This document shows, one piece after another, positions 25,545 through 37,600 of a DNA stretch of 64,000 nucleotides (position 1 is its first letter; every line of letters begins with the position of its first letter). A program made the position numbers and the translations under genes. A model generated the notes under the pieces. That model did no database searches. It was not told the origin of the DNA and saw nothing but the letters and a program-made list of their open reading frames with translations. Source of the stretch: JAMZMI01 sp039944535 (GTDB lineage Bacteria > Bacteroidota > Bacteroidia > Cytophagales > Cyclobacteriaceae); the NCBI GenBank assembly GCA_039944535.1, contig JBDUYP010000007.1, positions 62,001 through 126,000 of the forward strand. The letters are read 5' to 3'.

Positions 25545-28469
25545 TTGAAATTGCATAAACTTATTCACCGCCACCGCTTGTTCAATACCACAGAACCCTG
25601 CATATCATCAGCGTCCACATGGGCCTATGTTTCCCCATTCCTTGGGATTCATTTCGCTTTACTGATCCTGATAGGTTCAAATGCCAATGCCCAGGGTCGA
25701 TTGGAAGCAGGAGAGGCGCCCACAGTCAGGTTTAGCACTGCGGATGAGTTATTAGTTCGGTGGGATAGTCTGGAGGATTCAAGCGATCAGCATTTTATAG
25801 AACTTGATGCTGACGAATGGCTAACTTCTGTGGTTCACTTTGAGAAGCTCGCAAAAGCGCAATCGGATGATTCCACACTTTTTCAGCTCCAATATGTTCA
25901 TGGCTCATTGCTCTTTTATCTGAGTAGCTATTATCGGGCCATACCTTTTCTAAAAGCCACTTTGGAACAAAGGCAAGCATTAACTGAAAGTCAGTTAAAG
26001 TGGACACTTGTCAATCTGGAGGAGTCGTATCGCAGGACAGCCAATTTGAAGGAGGCTATTCCCCTGAGGAAGGAGCGTATAGAACTGGGATACGACAATG
26101 ATTTTTTTGAAATCTATGAAGAGGCGGGCTTGTACAATGAAGCTATCGATGAATTTACCCAGCACAACGTCTTTCCCAAAAGCCCACTCGACAGGCTGGG
26201 TTATCATGCCAGGATAGGGCGTCTGCACAACCAAAACAATCAGTTGGATAGTGCTATCTATCACTATGAAAAGGCATTTGCCTTTGGGTTTGAAACCCTG
26301 GATAAGGAGGATTACCCGGGTAAAAGGCCGCTTTATGATTTTAGAAAAAGATTCTGGACATATGAGATGCAAGGTGAGATTGGAGCCATCTATGTAAAGC
26401 AAGGTCGATATCAGGATGCCATTCCATTTTTGAAAAAGATCATTGCCGTAGGGAAGGAGATTAATGAATCCGCGCTGGTGGTGCCCAAGCGGCTCGCTCT
26501 GGCAGAGTGCTACCTAAGCCTCAACGACATTTCTTTGGCCAGAAAGCATCTGGATACGGTAAGGCAACTGACCAGCGAGATGGATTGGTTTCTGCATAAA
26601 GTGAAGTATCAGGAAGTCCTGGGAGAGTATTATTTTGGCACTGGGGCTTTTGATTCTGCAGCTATTGCATTTAAAGAATACACCAAACTCAAGGACAGTA
26701 TTCAATCCATACAAAACGAAAATAAACTCATTGCCACAACTGCTTTCCTGGACAATGAACGCCAGGGCAAGCTACTGGCCGAACAACGTTTGGAGTTGGT
26801 AGCTTTTGAAAATGAGCGTATTCAGAAATCTAATCAAATCATTATCCTGATAGTTGTCTTTATTGGAGCATTGGGGCTGGCATTTTTTTTATTTCTGGAC
26901 ACAAGAAGAAAACAAAAGGCCAAGGAAAAGGCGCTCTTCGATAAGGGTGTCATTGAAGAGCAATCCGCCAAAATACAGGAGCTGGATCAGGTAAAGACCC
27001 GCTTTTTCTCCAACATATCCCACGAATTTCGCACGCCGCTCACGCTTATTCAGGGGCCAATAGACTCTATACTTATCGGAAAGGCAAAGGGCCAAAAAGC
27101 TGTAGAACAAAATCTCAATGTGGCTAGCCGCAATGTCAGAGTGCTCAAAACCCTGATAGACGAAATATTGGAGTTCAACAAGATGGATTCCGGCCAGCTC
27201 AATGTAGAGGTGAAGCCCGTACTTCTTTTGGATTATTTTCAGGAGCTGTCAGCGTCGTTTCACCTTTTGGCCAAAGAGAATGGCGTAAGCTGGCATATGA
27301 ACCTGGACTTTGACCAAAGCCTGTGGTTGGATTTGCCTATAGCCAAGATAGAAAGCGTAATCAACAATCTGGTTTCAAACGCCATCAAGCATACGCCGCA
27401 CGGGAATGAGGTGAGCATGTCTGTTTCGGTGCGAGGGGGGACTTTAGAAATAGCAGTGGCAGATCAGGGTGTGGGAATTTCTGAGGAGGAACTGGATAAG
27501 GTTTTTGAGCGATTTTATCAGGCCGCCGAAGGCAAAATGTTGCCTCACAGCAGTGGCATAGGTCTGGCCTATGTTAAAGAAATTACGGAAATGCTGGGAG
27601 GTACCATAAGCGTGCAAAGTGAGCAGGGCACAGGAAGCACGTTTACTTTTACCCTGCCTGACATCACCATTTCCCAGGCCAGGGTCATCTCTGAAGAGGA
27701 TGATGTAGAAGTAGATGCCTCACCTAAATATTCACACCCGAATAATAAGATCCTTGTGGTGGAGGATAATGAGGAGCTGGCGGCCTACATCGCGCAAATC
27801 CTCGGTTCGGAGTTTGAAATCGAAAAGGCAGAAAATGGCAAGGTGGCTCTCGATCGGCTTGAGGGGTTTGACCCAGACCTCATTATTTCGGATATCATGA
27901 TGCCGGTCATGGATGGGCTGGAGCTGTTGGCGCATATCAAATCTCACCCCAAATGGAAGTACAAATCTGTAGTGATGCTCACGGCCAAGTCCAGCCATGA
28001 GACAAGGATCGAGGCACTTTCCTTCGGTCTGGACGACTACCTGACTAAGCCGTTTAGTCCACTGGAGCTGGAGATCAGGGTCAAAAATATTCTTAACAAT
28101 CAATATGAACGCTCCCAGCATTTGACAGTAGATGCAGGTCAGGCAGAACTTTCTGACCCTGTAATTGAGGGTTTGATTTCAGAAATAGAAGACAATCTTT
28201 CCAATAAACACTTTGGCGTTTTGAACCTATCTGAAAGGGTAGCCCTTAGTGATCGCCAACTGACGCGCATAGTCAAGAAGTCTATTGGGATGACAGCAGC
28301 CGGCCTGATACGTAATGTCAGGTTGCAAAAAGCCAAGGACTATCTGGAGACAAAGAAGTACCGCTCGGTAACAGAGGTTTCATATGCGGTCGGTTTTGAG
28401 AAACCCTCCCACTTCACTAAGATTTATTTTGATCGCTACGGCAAAAAACCCTCCTCGTATTTTGGCTGA
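25545..28469 (+). CDS. Hybrid two-component system with TPR sensor and AraC output
   Basis: 974 residues. A hydrophobic export segment ends SNANAQ (about residue 50). A TPR-type helical sensor follows (about 60-425, LNQLDSAIYHYEKAF-like and RYQDAIPFLKKI repeats), then a membrane helix (about 432-452), HisKA HEFRTP (His 493), HATPase (about 602-706, DQGVGIS, SSGIGLAY), receiver (about 735-852, Asp 783 in ISDIMMPV) and AraC HTH (about 886-973). The frame has no ATG before the signal segment and a stop 18 nt upstream; TTG at 25545 (or TTG at 25578) must be the start. The output half resembles the first HTCS strongly, whereas the sensors are unrelated. It lies 164 bp before the adhesin gene. Confidence 0.93.
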   Translation: MKLHKLIHRHRLFNTTEPCISSASTWAYVSPFLGIHFALLILIGSNANAQGRLEAGEAPTVRFSTADELLVRWDSLEDSSDQHFIELDADEWLTSVVHFEKLAKAQSDDSTLFQLQYVHGSLLFYLSSYYRAIPFLKATLEQRQALTESQLKWTLVNLEESYRRTANLKEAIPLRKERIELGYDNDFFEIYEEAGLYNEAIDEFTQHNVFPKSPLDRLGYHARIGRLHNQNNQLDSAIYHYEKAFAFGFETLDKEDYPGKRPLYDFRKRFWTYEMQGEIGAIYVKQGRYQDAIPFLKKIIAVGKEINESALVVPKRLALAECYLSLNDISLARKHLDTVRQLTSEMDWFLHKVKYQEVLGEYYFGTGAFDSAAIAFKEYTKLKDSIQSIQNENKLIATTAFLDNERQGKLLAEQRLELVAFENERIQKSNQIIILIVVFIGALGLAFFLFLDTRRKQKAKEKALFDKGVIEEQSAKIQELDQVKTRFFSNISHEFRTPLTLIQGPIDSILIGKAKGQKAVEQNLNVASRNVRVLKTLIDEILEFNKMDSGQLNVEVKPVLLLDYFQELSASFHLLAKENGVSWHMNLDFDQSLWLDLPIAKIESVINNLVSNAIKHTPHGNEVSMSVSVRGGTLEIAVADQGVGISEEELDKVFERFYQAAEGKMLPHSSGIGLAYVKEITEMLGGTISVQSEQGTGSTFTFTLPDITISQARVISEEDDVEVDASPKYSHPNNKILVVEDNEELAAYIAQILGSEFEIEKAENGKVALDRLEGFDPDLIISDIMMPVMDGLELLAHIKSHPKWKYKSVVMLTAKSSHETRIEALSFGLDDYLTKPFSPLELEIRVKNILNNQYERSQHLTVDAGQAELSDPVIEGLISEIEDNLSNKHFGVLNLSERVALSDRQLTRIVKKSIGMTAAGLIRNVRLQKAKDYLETKKYRSVTEVSYAVGFEKPSHFTKIYFDRYGKKPSSYFG

Positions 28470-28544
28470 TTTTTGTAATAGCCTCCATCTCGGTTAGAGC
28501 CTCTACACTTCATAAAAATCCGATCAAATCCCATTTAGCCTCAA

Positions 28545-28582
28545 AAATGTCTGAAATGGGGTAGTTAATGTCCGGTTTTTGG
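28545..28582 (+). promoter_or_regulatory. Tandem AraC-type operator, site 2, upstream of the adhesin gene
   Basis: AAAATGTCTGAAATGGGG (TGTC at 28548) and TTAATGTCCGGTTTTTGGC (TGTC at 28569), again 21 bp apart. The second copy is almost identical to the second copy of site 1, including the TTTG at its end. A TTACAG element follows at 28602-28607, 21 nt after the TTTG, matching site 1. It lies 52-86 bp before the adhesin ATG, the right place for activator binding at a promoter. This makes the adhesin the most likely HTCS target. Confidence 0.6.
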
Positions 28583-28633
28583 CAGTCGACCTCCCGTATC
28601 ATTACAGCTTGTTAAACTTAAACTTTATCCGCC

Positions 28634-31600
28634 ATGATAAGATCTACAAACCACATGAGACAAACACTTTTCGTGCTGTTCACCATCCTGACTTTTGGAT
28701 TGACAGCCCAATCAACTTTTACAGTTACCAACACCAACGACTCTGGTGCCGGCTCGTTGAGGCAAGCCATCACAGACGCCAATGCCAGCAGCGGTGCTGA
28801 TATTATTGACATGACTGACATCAGTGGAACGATTCTTCTGGAGTCAGCTTTACCAAAAATCAACGAATGCCTCACAATCAATGGGCCAGGCGAGCACCTG
28901 CTTAGCATATCCGGTCAGGAGTTATATCGCCCATTTTTTGCTAATTCAGGCACCATCAACCTAAACAACTTCTCCATTATCAATGGTCTTGCCAAAGGAG
29001 GAGATGGCGGATCAGAATCTCTTGGTGGTGGCGGTGGTGCCGGAATGGGTGGTGGTCTTATCGCTAATTTAAGTGTCAATTTAACTTTGGAGGGCATTAC
29101 CTTTTCTAACAATCAAGCTATAGGAGGAAAAGGGGGAGGAGGACCAAATGGTAATCGTCAAAGTCCAGGTTCATCAGGGGGAGCGGGTCCATTCTTTGGA
29201 GCAACTCCACCCACCGGTCGAACGGGTGGATTTGGATCAGGGGGATCTTCTGGGATCTTTAAATATTTCCCTAGCTCATCAGGCAACACCACCGGTGGAA
29301 ATGGAGGTTACGGTGCAGGTGGAGGCGCTGCAGGTCATGCTTTTTACAGGGATAATGACGGAGCGGGAATACCTATATACACACCTGGTTCAGGAGGTAA
29401 ATTTGGTGGAAATGGGGGATTAAATTGTTCGGTTACGACATCCTTAGAAGGGGGTTGCGATTTAAGAACAGGAGGGAGCAAACAAGGTGGAGGAGGTGCC
29501 GGATTAGGAGGTGCTCTTTTTTCCAGGGCGAGCTCAATTTTTCTTACGAATGTTACTTTTATTGACAATTCCGCAACAGGTGGTCAAACAGCATCTCAGG
29601 ATACAGGTCATGGCCTCTATACAAGTAGAGGACAGGGCAAAGGAGGTGCTTTATTTATTTATTCTGAGACCGGAAATGTCACTGACTATTCATTGAATGG
29701 TATTGCCCTTTCTGGTAATTCAGCACAAGATGCTTTAAACCTTGATACAGATAATGGCGATATCTATTTGGAAGATGGGCTATCATTTGTTGACAACACG
29801 GTCTTTGCATTGAGAAGAAGTGATCCCGAAGATGGAGGCAATTATATCAATGGTCAGCCTATTGTATTTTTCTACAACCAGGAAATCTTCAGCTCTAATG
29901 GTGACCCAATCGCCGTGGAAGACGTGGAGTCAAATATTCAATTTAAAAATTCACAATTAGAAGACATTCCATTTACAGTAAGTGTAAATATCAATAGAAT
30001 TTCTATTTCGCCACAGGAAGACTTAATCCCTAATGAGAACTATTCGATTTTTATTGGTACTATTTACGACAGAGATGGAGTTGCGCGATCCGGTGGTAGC
30101 GCCCAGTTTCAAATCGATACCAATGCCCCTGGTTTTGATATTTCACCTGCTAATAATCAGTTGATAATAAGCCGATCATTTCAACTCAAAGCCAATGAAG
30201 CCATCTTTAAACTTGATGGGTCAGACATTCAAGACGCAGATGTCAGCGCTATTGTAACAGTAAAACTGGCTGATGAAAATGGTGCTGATGTGCCGTTCTC
30301 CGGATCAATTGTTAACAACACGCTGCACATTGATATTACAGATCCTATAGCTAATCAGACTTATTATGTAGCCGTAAATAGCGTAGAAGATCTGGCTGGT
30401 AATGAACACACAACAGCTCGGACATTTTCTATTAAGTCTCCAGCAGGTCTTGCCTTTACCTCAGACCCTGCTAATGGGGGTGTCTTAGGTAAACGATTAT
30501 TCAGTATCAATGCGGATCAAGCACTTTATGACTTGGATGATACGCCGCTTACAAGCGAGGATCTAACTTCCAAATTGGCTCTGAAAGAAACAGACATGAA
30601 TGGAGCTGATATCGCATTTGATGCTTTTGTAGAAGGAAAAAGTATCTATATAGCTACAAATCAATTGGCAAGTGCCAGTACCTATTGGGTTTCAGTGCAG
30701 GGTATCGAAGACATCACCGGTATAGAAATAGCGCAACAAGAATTCACATTTTCCACAACCAATTTGTTTAATCCAGTCAGTGGGTCAGGGCATGCGGTTT
30801 CATTCTTCGGGGGTAAACTTGATTTTACATCCATTGAAATAACAGGGGATTTCACATTAGAGGCATGGGTAAAAACCACAGATGAAGATGGAATGCTTCT
30901 GGGTAATTCTAACCCAAGCAATTTAGGGTTTGGTCTAGAATCAGGCAAGTTGACATTTAATACTACAGCACAAAGTGTTGTATCCACTTCATCTATCAAC
31001 GATGGCACATTGCATCATGTGGCTATGACCAATGAAGCGGGTAGCATTAATTTATACATCGACGGTGTATTAGACGGCACAGGTACCGTAATTGTGGCCT
31101 CTACTCGAACAGTCACAGCTCTAGGTAATGGCTTCATGGGTAACAACCCGAGTCAACTCACTGCAGATATTGACGAGGTGAGAATCTGGAATGTCGCACT
31201 TGATGCAACAAATATTGCGAATTATCAATCCATTTCTTTAGACAATACACATCCAAATCTTTCAGATTTAGTAGCATTATTTGCTTTTGATGAAAGTAAA
31301 GGCCAGTATGCTTTAGACTATAATGGAAGCCTTGTCAATGGAATTTTATCTGGTGACTATAGCTGGAAAACTTCGGAAGTAACCTTCCCCGCAGCACAAT
31401 TTGAAATTAGTGTGAATGGTCAAGTAATAGTCTTAGATGGCTCCTATGACATGGGTTCTGTGGTGTTGAATCAATCAAGCGCACCTAAGACTTTCCAAAT
31501 AGAAAATACAGGAACCGCAGATTTACTATTAAGAGGTAACCCTTTCGTTGGTATTACAGGATTGGGAGCTTCTCAGTTCACTATAGACGAAGCGAGTACG

Positions 31601-34600
31601 GTGAGCCTCTTGGCTCCTGGAGCTACCACTTCTTTTACGGTGACTTATTCACCTACAATAGCCGGACTGAGTCAGGCAGCATTGATCATAGAAAATGGAA
31701 GCATCAACGACCCATTCAAGCTGTCGCTCAAAGGAACGGGACTTGACATTACTACCAGTGGAAACTGGCAATTGCTCGGAGGAAGACCAGGAGCATTTCA
31801 TGTTGATGGCGGTGTTGGGTCTGTTGTTTACAATGGGGAGCTCTATACTACAAGCGTTTCCAAAGATGGAACGCAACAAGGAATTTTTAAGCTTGTAGGC
31901 GAAGATTTGGTCTATTATGGCAATTCCAATCGACAACCTTACCTGTATGCAAGTAGTGGAGGCACTTTTTTCACAACCGCTAAGCAAGCGGGTGGTAATG
32001 TCATCCGGAGTATTGTCGATTACGGAGGTGGTAGTATTTCCAGCGGGTATCAGTTCAATGTTCCGAGTCAACCTACAGGTGTAAGTACCTCATATGAAAG
32101 CGAGTTCACGATGGGCTTTGATAGTCAGGACAACTCCTTTGTAGTCTATGCCGCTAATTTTGCTGAGCCAGCTGCATTTAATGCTGCTACAGGAGGGTTG
32201 GATATTAAAAAATTTGTACAGAACGGATCGGGTTATGAGGACTATGCTCAACTATCCACACAGTCACTGAAGCCAGGCACTTATTTTGGAAATGAAAATA
32301 TATACAGTTACGATATTGATTTTGATAGCAATGACAATCTGTGGGTCGTTTCCAAAGGCTACCGGTATGATTTGTTTTTATCTAAGTATAATGATACCAA
32401 TGATACCTGGACGCATTATGACCTTACTAGCAATCTAAATGGTACCTACTATTCACGGGATCTTAAGATGGAAATAGATGGGGATGACAATATTCACATT
32501 CTGGATAAGGTGCAATTCGACAATAAGTTGAAATACCTGAAAGTGGCTTCTAATGGATCTGTGCTTGTCAGTGACGAGCATACGGCTAGCATGAAAACAA
32601 CAGACAAACGGTTTGAATTAGCAATAGGTACTGATAATAATCCAATCATCGTTTATGTCGATGATAATACGAAAAGGTTTCGAGCAATCAAACATGAAAA
32701 TGGAGCATTTGCCAATTTCAGAAATACCCATATAACCAATGATCTAGCGCCTTCAGGTGATAGATATTTCGACTTTTCGATCGATCCTGTGACAGGAAAG
32801 GCGTATTTGGTCTACATATCTGAAACGATTTATGGCAAGTCCATAGTCACTACATCGGAAATCGTTCCTGAGTTAAGCTTCTCAATAGGAGATAAATTGG
32901 TATCTGGTGAAGTGCCTGTGGTACTACAAAGTGGAGTAGGATACGAAAAAGCACTCGTGCTAAACATAGCCAATGATGGTCAATCCATTGTCAATTTTAC
33001 GGGAAATCCCCACCTGACAGGGGACAATGTAGAAGATATTGAATTTGATTTCGATACTTTTCCTACGTCATTATTTCCGGGAGAATCAGTGGATGTGCCA
33101 GTTACGTTTTTCCCAACAGCAGTGTATGAAAGCGAAGTAACACTTGCTTTTCCTTCCAATGCAACAGGTAGCGGAAGTGAAGTGACATTTAAGTTGTTTG
33201 GATTGGATGATACGAATTCAGGCAATTGGATATTATATACCGACTCGAATTTGGGTGCTATGAACTCAATAGATATGACACTATATAATGGGGAACCAAT
33301 TTGGGTTTCTAATAGAGCGCGTTACAAAGGAGGTTTTCAAAACCCCAATAGAGGGAATCAATTTGAAACGCTGTACACCGTTCAATTGGAACTCTTTGAT
33401 GCCTCCAGCACCGAACCACTTGCGACTCGTGATTATTTCAGTAATGATGTGAATGCTGCGCCAACACTCATCTGGGATGAATTTTATTTGAACCAGTTTC
33501 AAAACTTAAAAATAGAAATAGATCCTGCGCTTGATGTCCCCACACTCATTACAAATGGTGTGAATGGTGTTAGTACCTATGTGCCGAATACAGATGGTGG
33601 ATTTGAAAGTCTTATTAGAGAAGGTTACAATGAATTTGGAGATTTGGTTTTTGACAGCAGCAATGAATTCTATTATTTGAAGCTTGAATCAAGCAATTTG
33701 GTGATACGAAGAGGTCTTGACAATAGTTATGTCGTTTCATTTTCGGGTTTGAGCAATCCCAATACAGATATGGATTTGGAGGCTTATGGAGATGATCTGT
33801 ACTTCACTTATGGAGACAATACTTCACTGGAAGTTAGAAGTACAGCCAAAAATGCCGCGACTAATAGTGACATGACGACACTACTATCGGCATCTGATGT
33901 ACGTTTTTCACAAGCAGCACAGAGCAAAACAAAAGATCTGGAGTTTTCTTATGATGGACAGTTGTACCTGGCATACATTATTAACAGTACAGGGAATGTT
34001 GCATTTAAATCGTATGATAAGTTAGCTACTAGCTGGACAGACTTACCAACCCTGGATCTATCATCTGTTTTGCCTGATGCAAATGCTATTCAAGACATCC
34101 AGCTGGAAATACATCCAGACGGTTCGCCCTACATTTCTATTGTGTATGATGACAGCCCTACAAATGGGTTTAGTATAGTTTTCCGTTTGGAAAACAATGT
34201 GTGGGTTCAGCAATCTTCTGCAAATTTCTTCACTTATGGGGGCACAAATGTTAGTGATTCACCTGTGGGTCACGTGGCTGAGACTGAGCCTATCATCAAA
34301 AAATCAGTATTGGAAATAAGTGATGAAGGTACGATTTACTGGTTGTCAGGATTCAAACTTAATATGATGATTCCAACGCCAGATGCCTTTGATAAGGTTC
34401 CTTCGTTTGCTACCACACCAAGTACAAGTACGGTGGAAGAGTCTTCATCATTCGCATATGATATTGTAGTTGAAGATGCTGATGCAGGAGATGCTATTAC
34501 AATCTTTGCGACAGGTGTTCCTTCTTGGCTGACCTTTACTGATAATGGTGATCGAACAGCATCTCTGATTGGTACACCATCAGACGAGGATGTAGCAGAC

Positions 34601-37600
34601 TATACGATTACTTTGACCGCATCGGATGGGAGAATCTCGGTTACGCAGGAAGTAGCCATAGAAGTCACCAACATCAACGATGATCCGGATTTCTTCATTG
34701 AAGACATTATCTACTACATCGATCAAAACAACCAGGGCATGACCATTGAGATCAGCGGAATCACCGATGGAGATGCTGGTTTAGAACAAAATCTGACCTT
34801 TTCTGTGACGAGTGATAATACGGCGTTAGTCAACAATCAATCCGTTAATTATATCGCGGGCGAGTCAACAGCGACTCTTGAATTTAGTCATAATCAGGAA
34901 GTGCATGGAGATGCGTACTTGACAGTACGGTTAGAAGATGAAGTAGGATTGTTCAAGGAACAGGTCGTTCGTATCAATGTAGTTGAGGGGATCGTATATC
35001 TGATAGCATCTAATCCTTCAGGGACGTTATTGTTCGATGAAAACCAACCAGAAGGAACTGAAATTGCTACAATATTTGCTTCAGATGTTGATTTCAATGA
35101 AACCTACACTTTTTCATTAGTGGCAGGATTAGGAGATAACCAAAATGATCTTTTCAATGTGGTAGAAAACTCATTGCAATTGACAGGTAATCTAAACTAT
35201 GAATCCGTATCAACACCAAGTATTCGACTAAGAGGGGACAATGGTGAAGGTACGACCTATGAAACATATTTTATTATTTCACTCAATGATCTGAATGATG
35301 CCCCAACCGACATCCTTTTGCCAGAGTCGACAATAGATGAGGGTGCAGAAGTTGGTTCAGTGATTGGAACCTTGAGCGCAACAGATGAGGATGCAGCGAA
35401 TGTCCATACCTACACGTTGGTGGATGGGTTTGGTGATAATGCGTCCTTCCAAATCGTAGGCAATGAACTACAAGTAGCCGAAGTGTTCGATTTTGATGAT
35501 AAGTCTAGTTATTCCATTCGGGTAGAGTTAGATGATAGCGGGCTAACCTTGACACGTGACTTTACCATTACTGTCAACAATATTAATGTAGCTCCGTCGG
35601 CAATCACGCTAAGTAATAGTTCTATTCCAGAGAATAGCTATGGTGGTGTTCTAATTGGTTCGCTCTCCGCAGTGGATGGTGATGATGAAGACACTCACAC
35701 CTTTGGGTTTACGGGTGTTGCAGGATTAGAAACTGACGATTTTAAATTGATAAACGGAGACTTGTATACCAACAGGAACTTCGATTTTGAAACAGAATCT
35801 TTTATAGAAGTTGAGATAGCAGCAAATGATGGGAATGGAGGTACATATTCAGAAGTGCTAACAGTCACAATTACAGATGCGAATGATGTGCCTACGGGTC
35901 TTACTATTTCTTCTTCAGAGATTTTAGAGGCACAGCCAGCAGGTACGGAAATAGGTATATTATCAGCAATAGATCCTGATGCTACTGACACGCACACATT
36001 TACTTTGGTTAGCGGTTTTAGTGAAAATTATGCAGTCAATATTGTGGGTAATAGCCTTCAAACTGCCATTGAACTTGATTTTGACGTTTTGCCAGCACTT
36101 GATCTAAAAATCAACGTGAATGATGGAAATGGAGGAGTTAATGAGTTTGAATTGACCATTACGGTTACTAATCTGAATCAGGCACCTACCGCTATTTCGC
36201 TTTCCAATGACAACATTGACGAAGATGCTGTTGTCGGTTCTATCATCGGTACATTGTCTACCGCAGACGCAGATGTTGATGATACGCATACTTATGAAGT
36301 GCTGACTTCAATACAATATGAAGGCAGTACCATTTTCCCAATAGTTGCAGACGGAGCAAATTTGGTGATCACTGTTCCATTGGATTTTGAAACATTACCA
36401 ATATTCAATATTGATGTGAAGGTGACGGATGCAGAAGGATTGACCTTTACAGAATCTTTCACGCTATATACAAACAATGTAAATGAAGCACCAACTTCAA
36501 TGACGCTTAATGCGAACACAATTGCTGAAAACACGGCAGCAGGAGTCCGAATTGGGCAATTGATAGCAGTCGATCCAGATGCCAATGATCCATTGACCTA
36601 TACTTTAGTGTCAGGAGAAGGAGATGAAGGGAATGCCTTTTTCCAAATTGGTGGAGCTGGAAATGAGTTGGAGAATGGAGCAGTTCTTGATTTTGAAGCA
36701 CAGTCAACGTACTCAGTCAGAGCACGAGCAACGGATGCGGCCGGTCTGTTTTATGAAGAAGCGTTTACCATTCATGTTGTAGACGGAAATGATCAGCCGA
36801 CGGCCATTGCTATTTCATCTAGCGAGATAGAAGAGGACGCTCCTATAGGCACTGTGATTGGCAGTCTGACAACTACCGACGAAGATGTTAATGATCAGCA
36901 TACCTACGAGGTATTAGAGATCAATTACCAGACAACACAACAATTCATTATGGATGGAGCCAATCTCATAACAACCGTTCCATTAGATTTTGAAACTACT
37001 CCGGTATATCGTGTAGTCATAGAAGCGACTGATGAAGGAGGATTGGCCTGGCCAGAAGTATTTGAAATTACTGTAAATGATGTAAATGAAGCGCCAACAG
37101 CAATTGCGTTATCAAAAAGTGACATTGATGAAGATGCGGAACCGGGTTCGATCATTGGTACTTTGAGCACCACCGATCAGGATGTAGATGATACACATAC
37201 CTACGAGGTGTTGACCTCAATGGAAAATGAAGGCACCACCATTTTTCCAGTAGTTGCAGATGGAGCTAACCTGGTGACTACTATTCCATTGGATTTTGAA
37301 ACGATTCCGACTTTGGTCATAGAGGTACAGTCAACAGATGCAGGAGGACTTTCTTTTATAGAATACTTCATGTTGACTGCCAATGACAAGAATGACGCGC
37401 CAACGGCTATTACGCTATCTTCTAATTCAATTGATGAAAATGCGCCAGTTGGAACGTTGATTGGCAGTCTGACGGCAGTCGATCAGGATGCAGGTGCGAC
37501 TCACACCTTCACCCTTGTAAGTGGTTTTGGAGACAATGCAAGTTTTGACATATCAGGAAATGAGCTTCAAAATGCAACGGTGTTTGATTTTGAAACCAAA

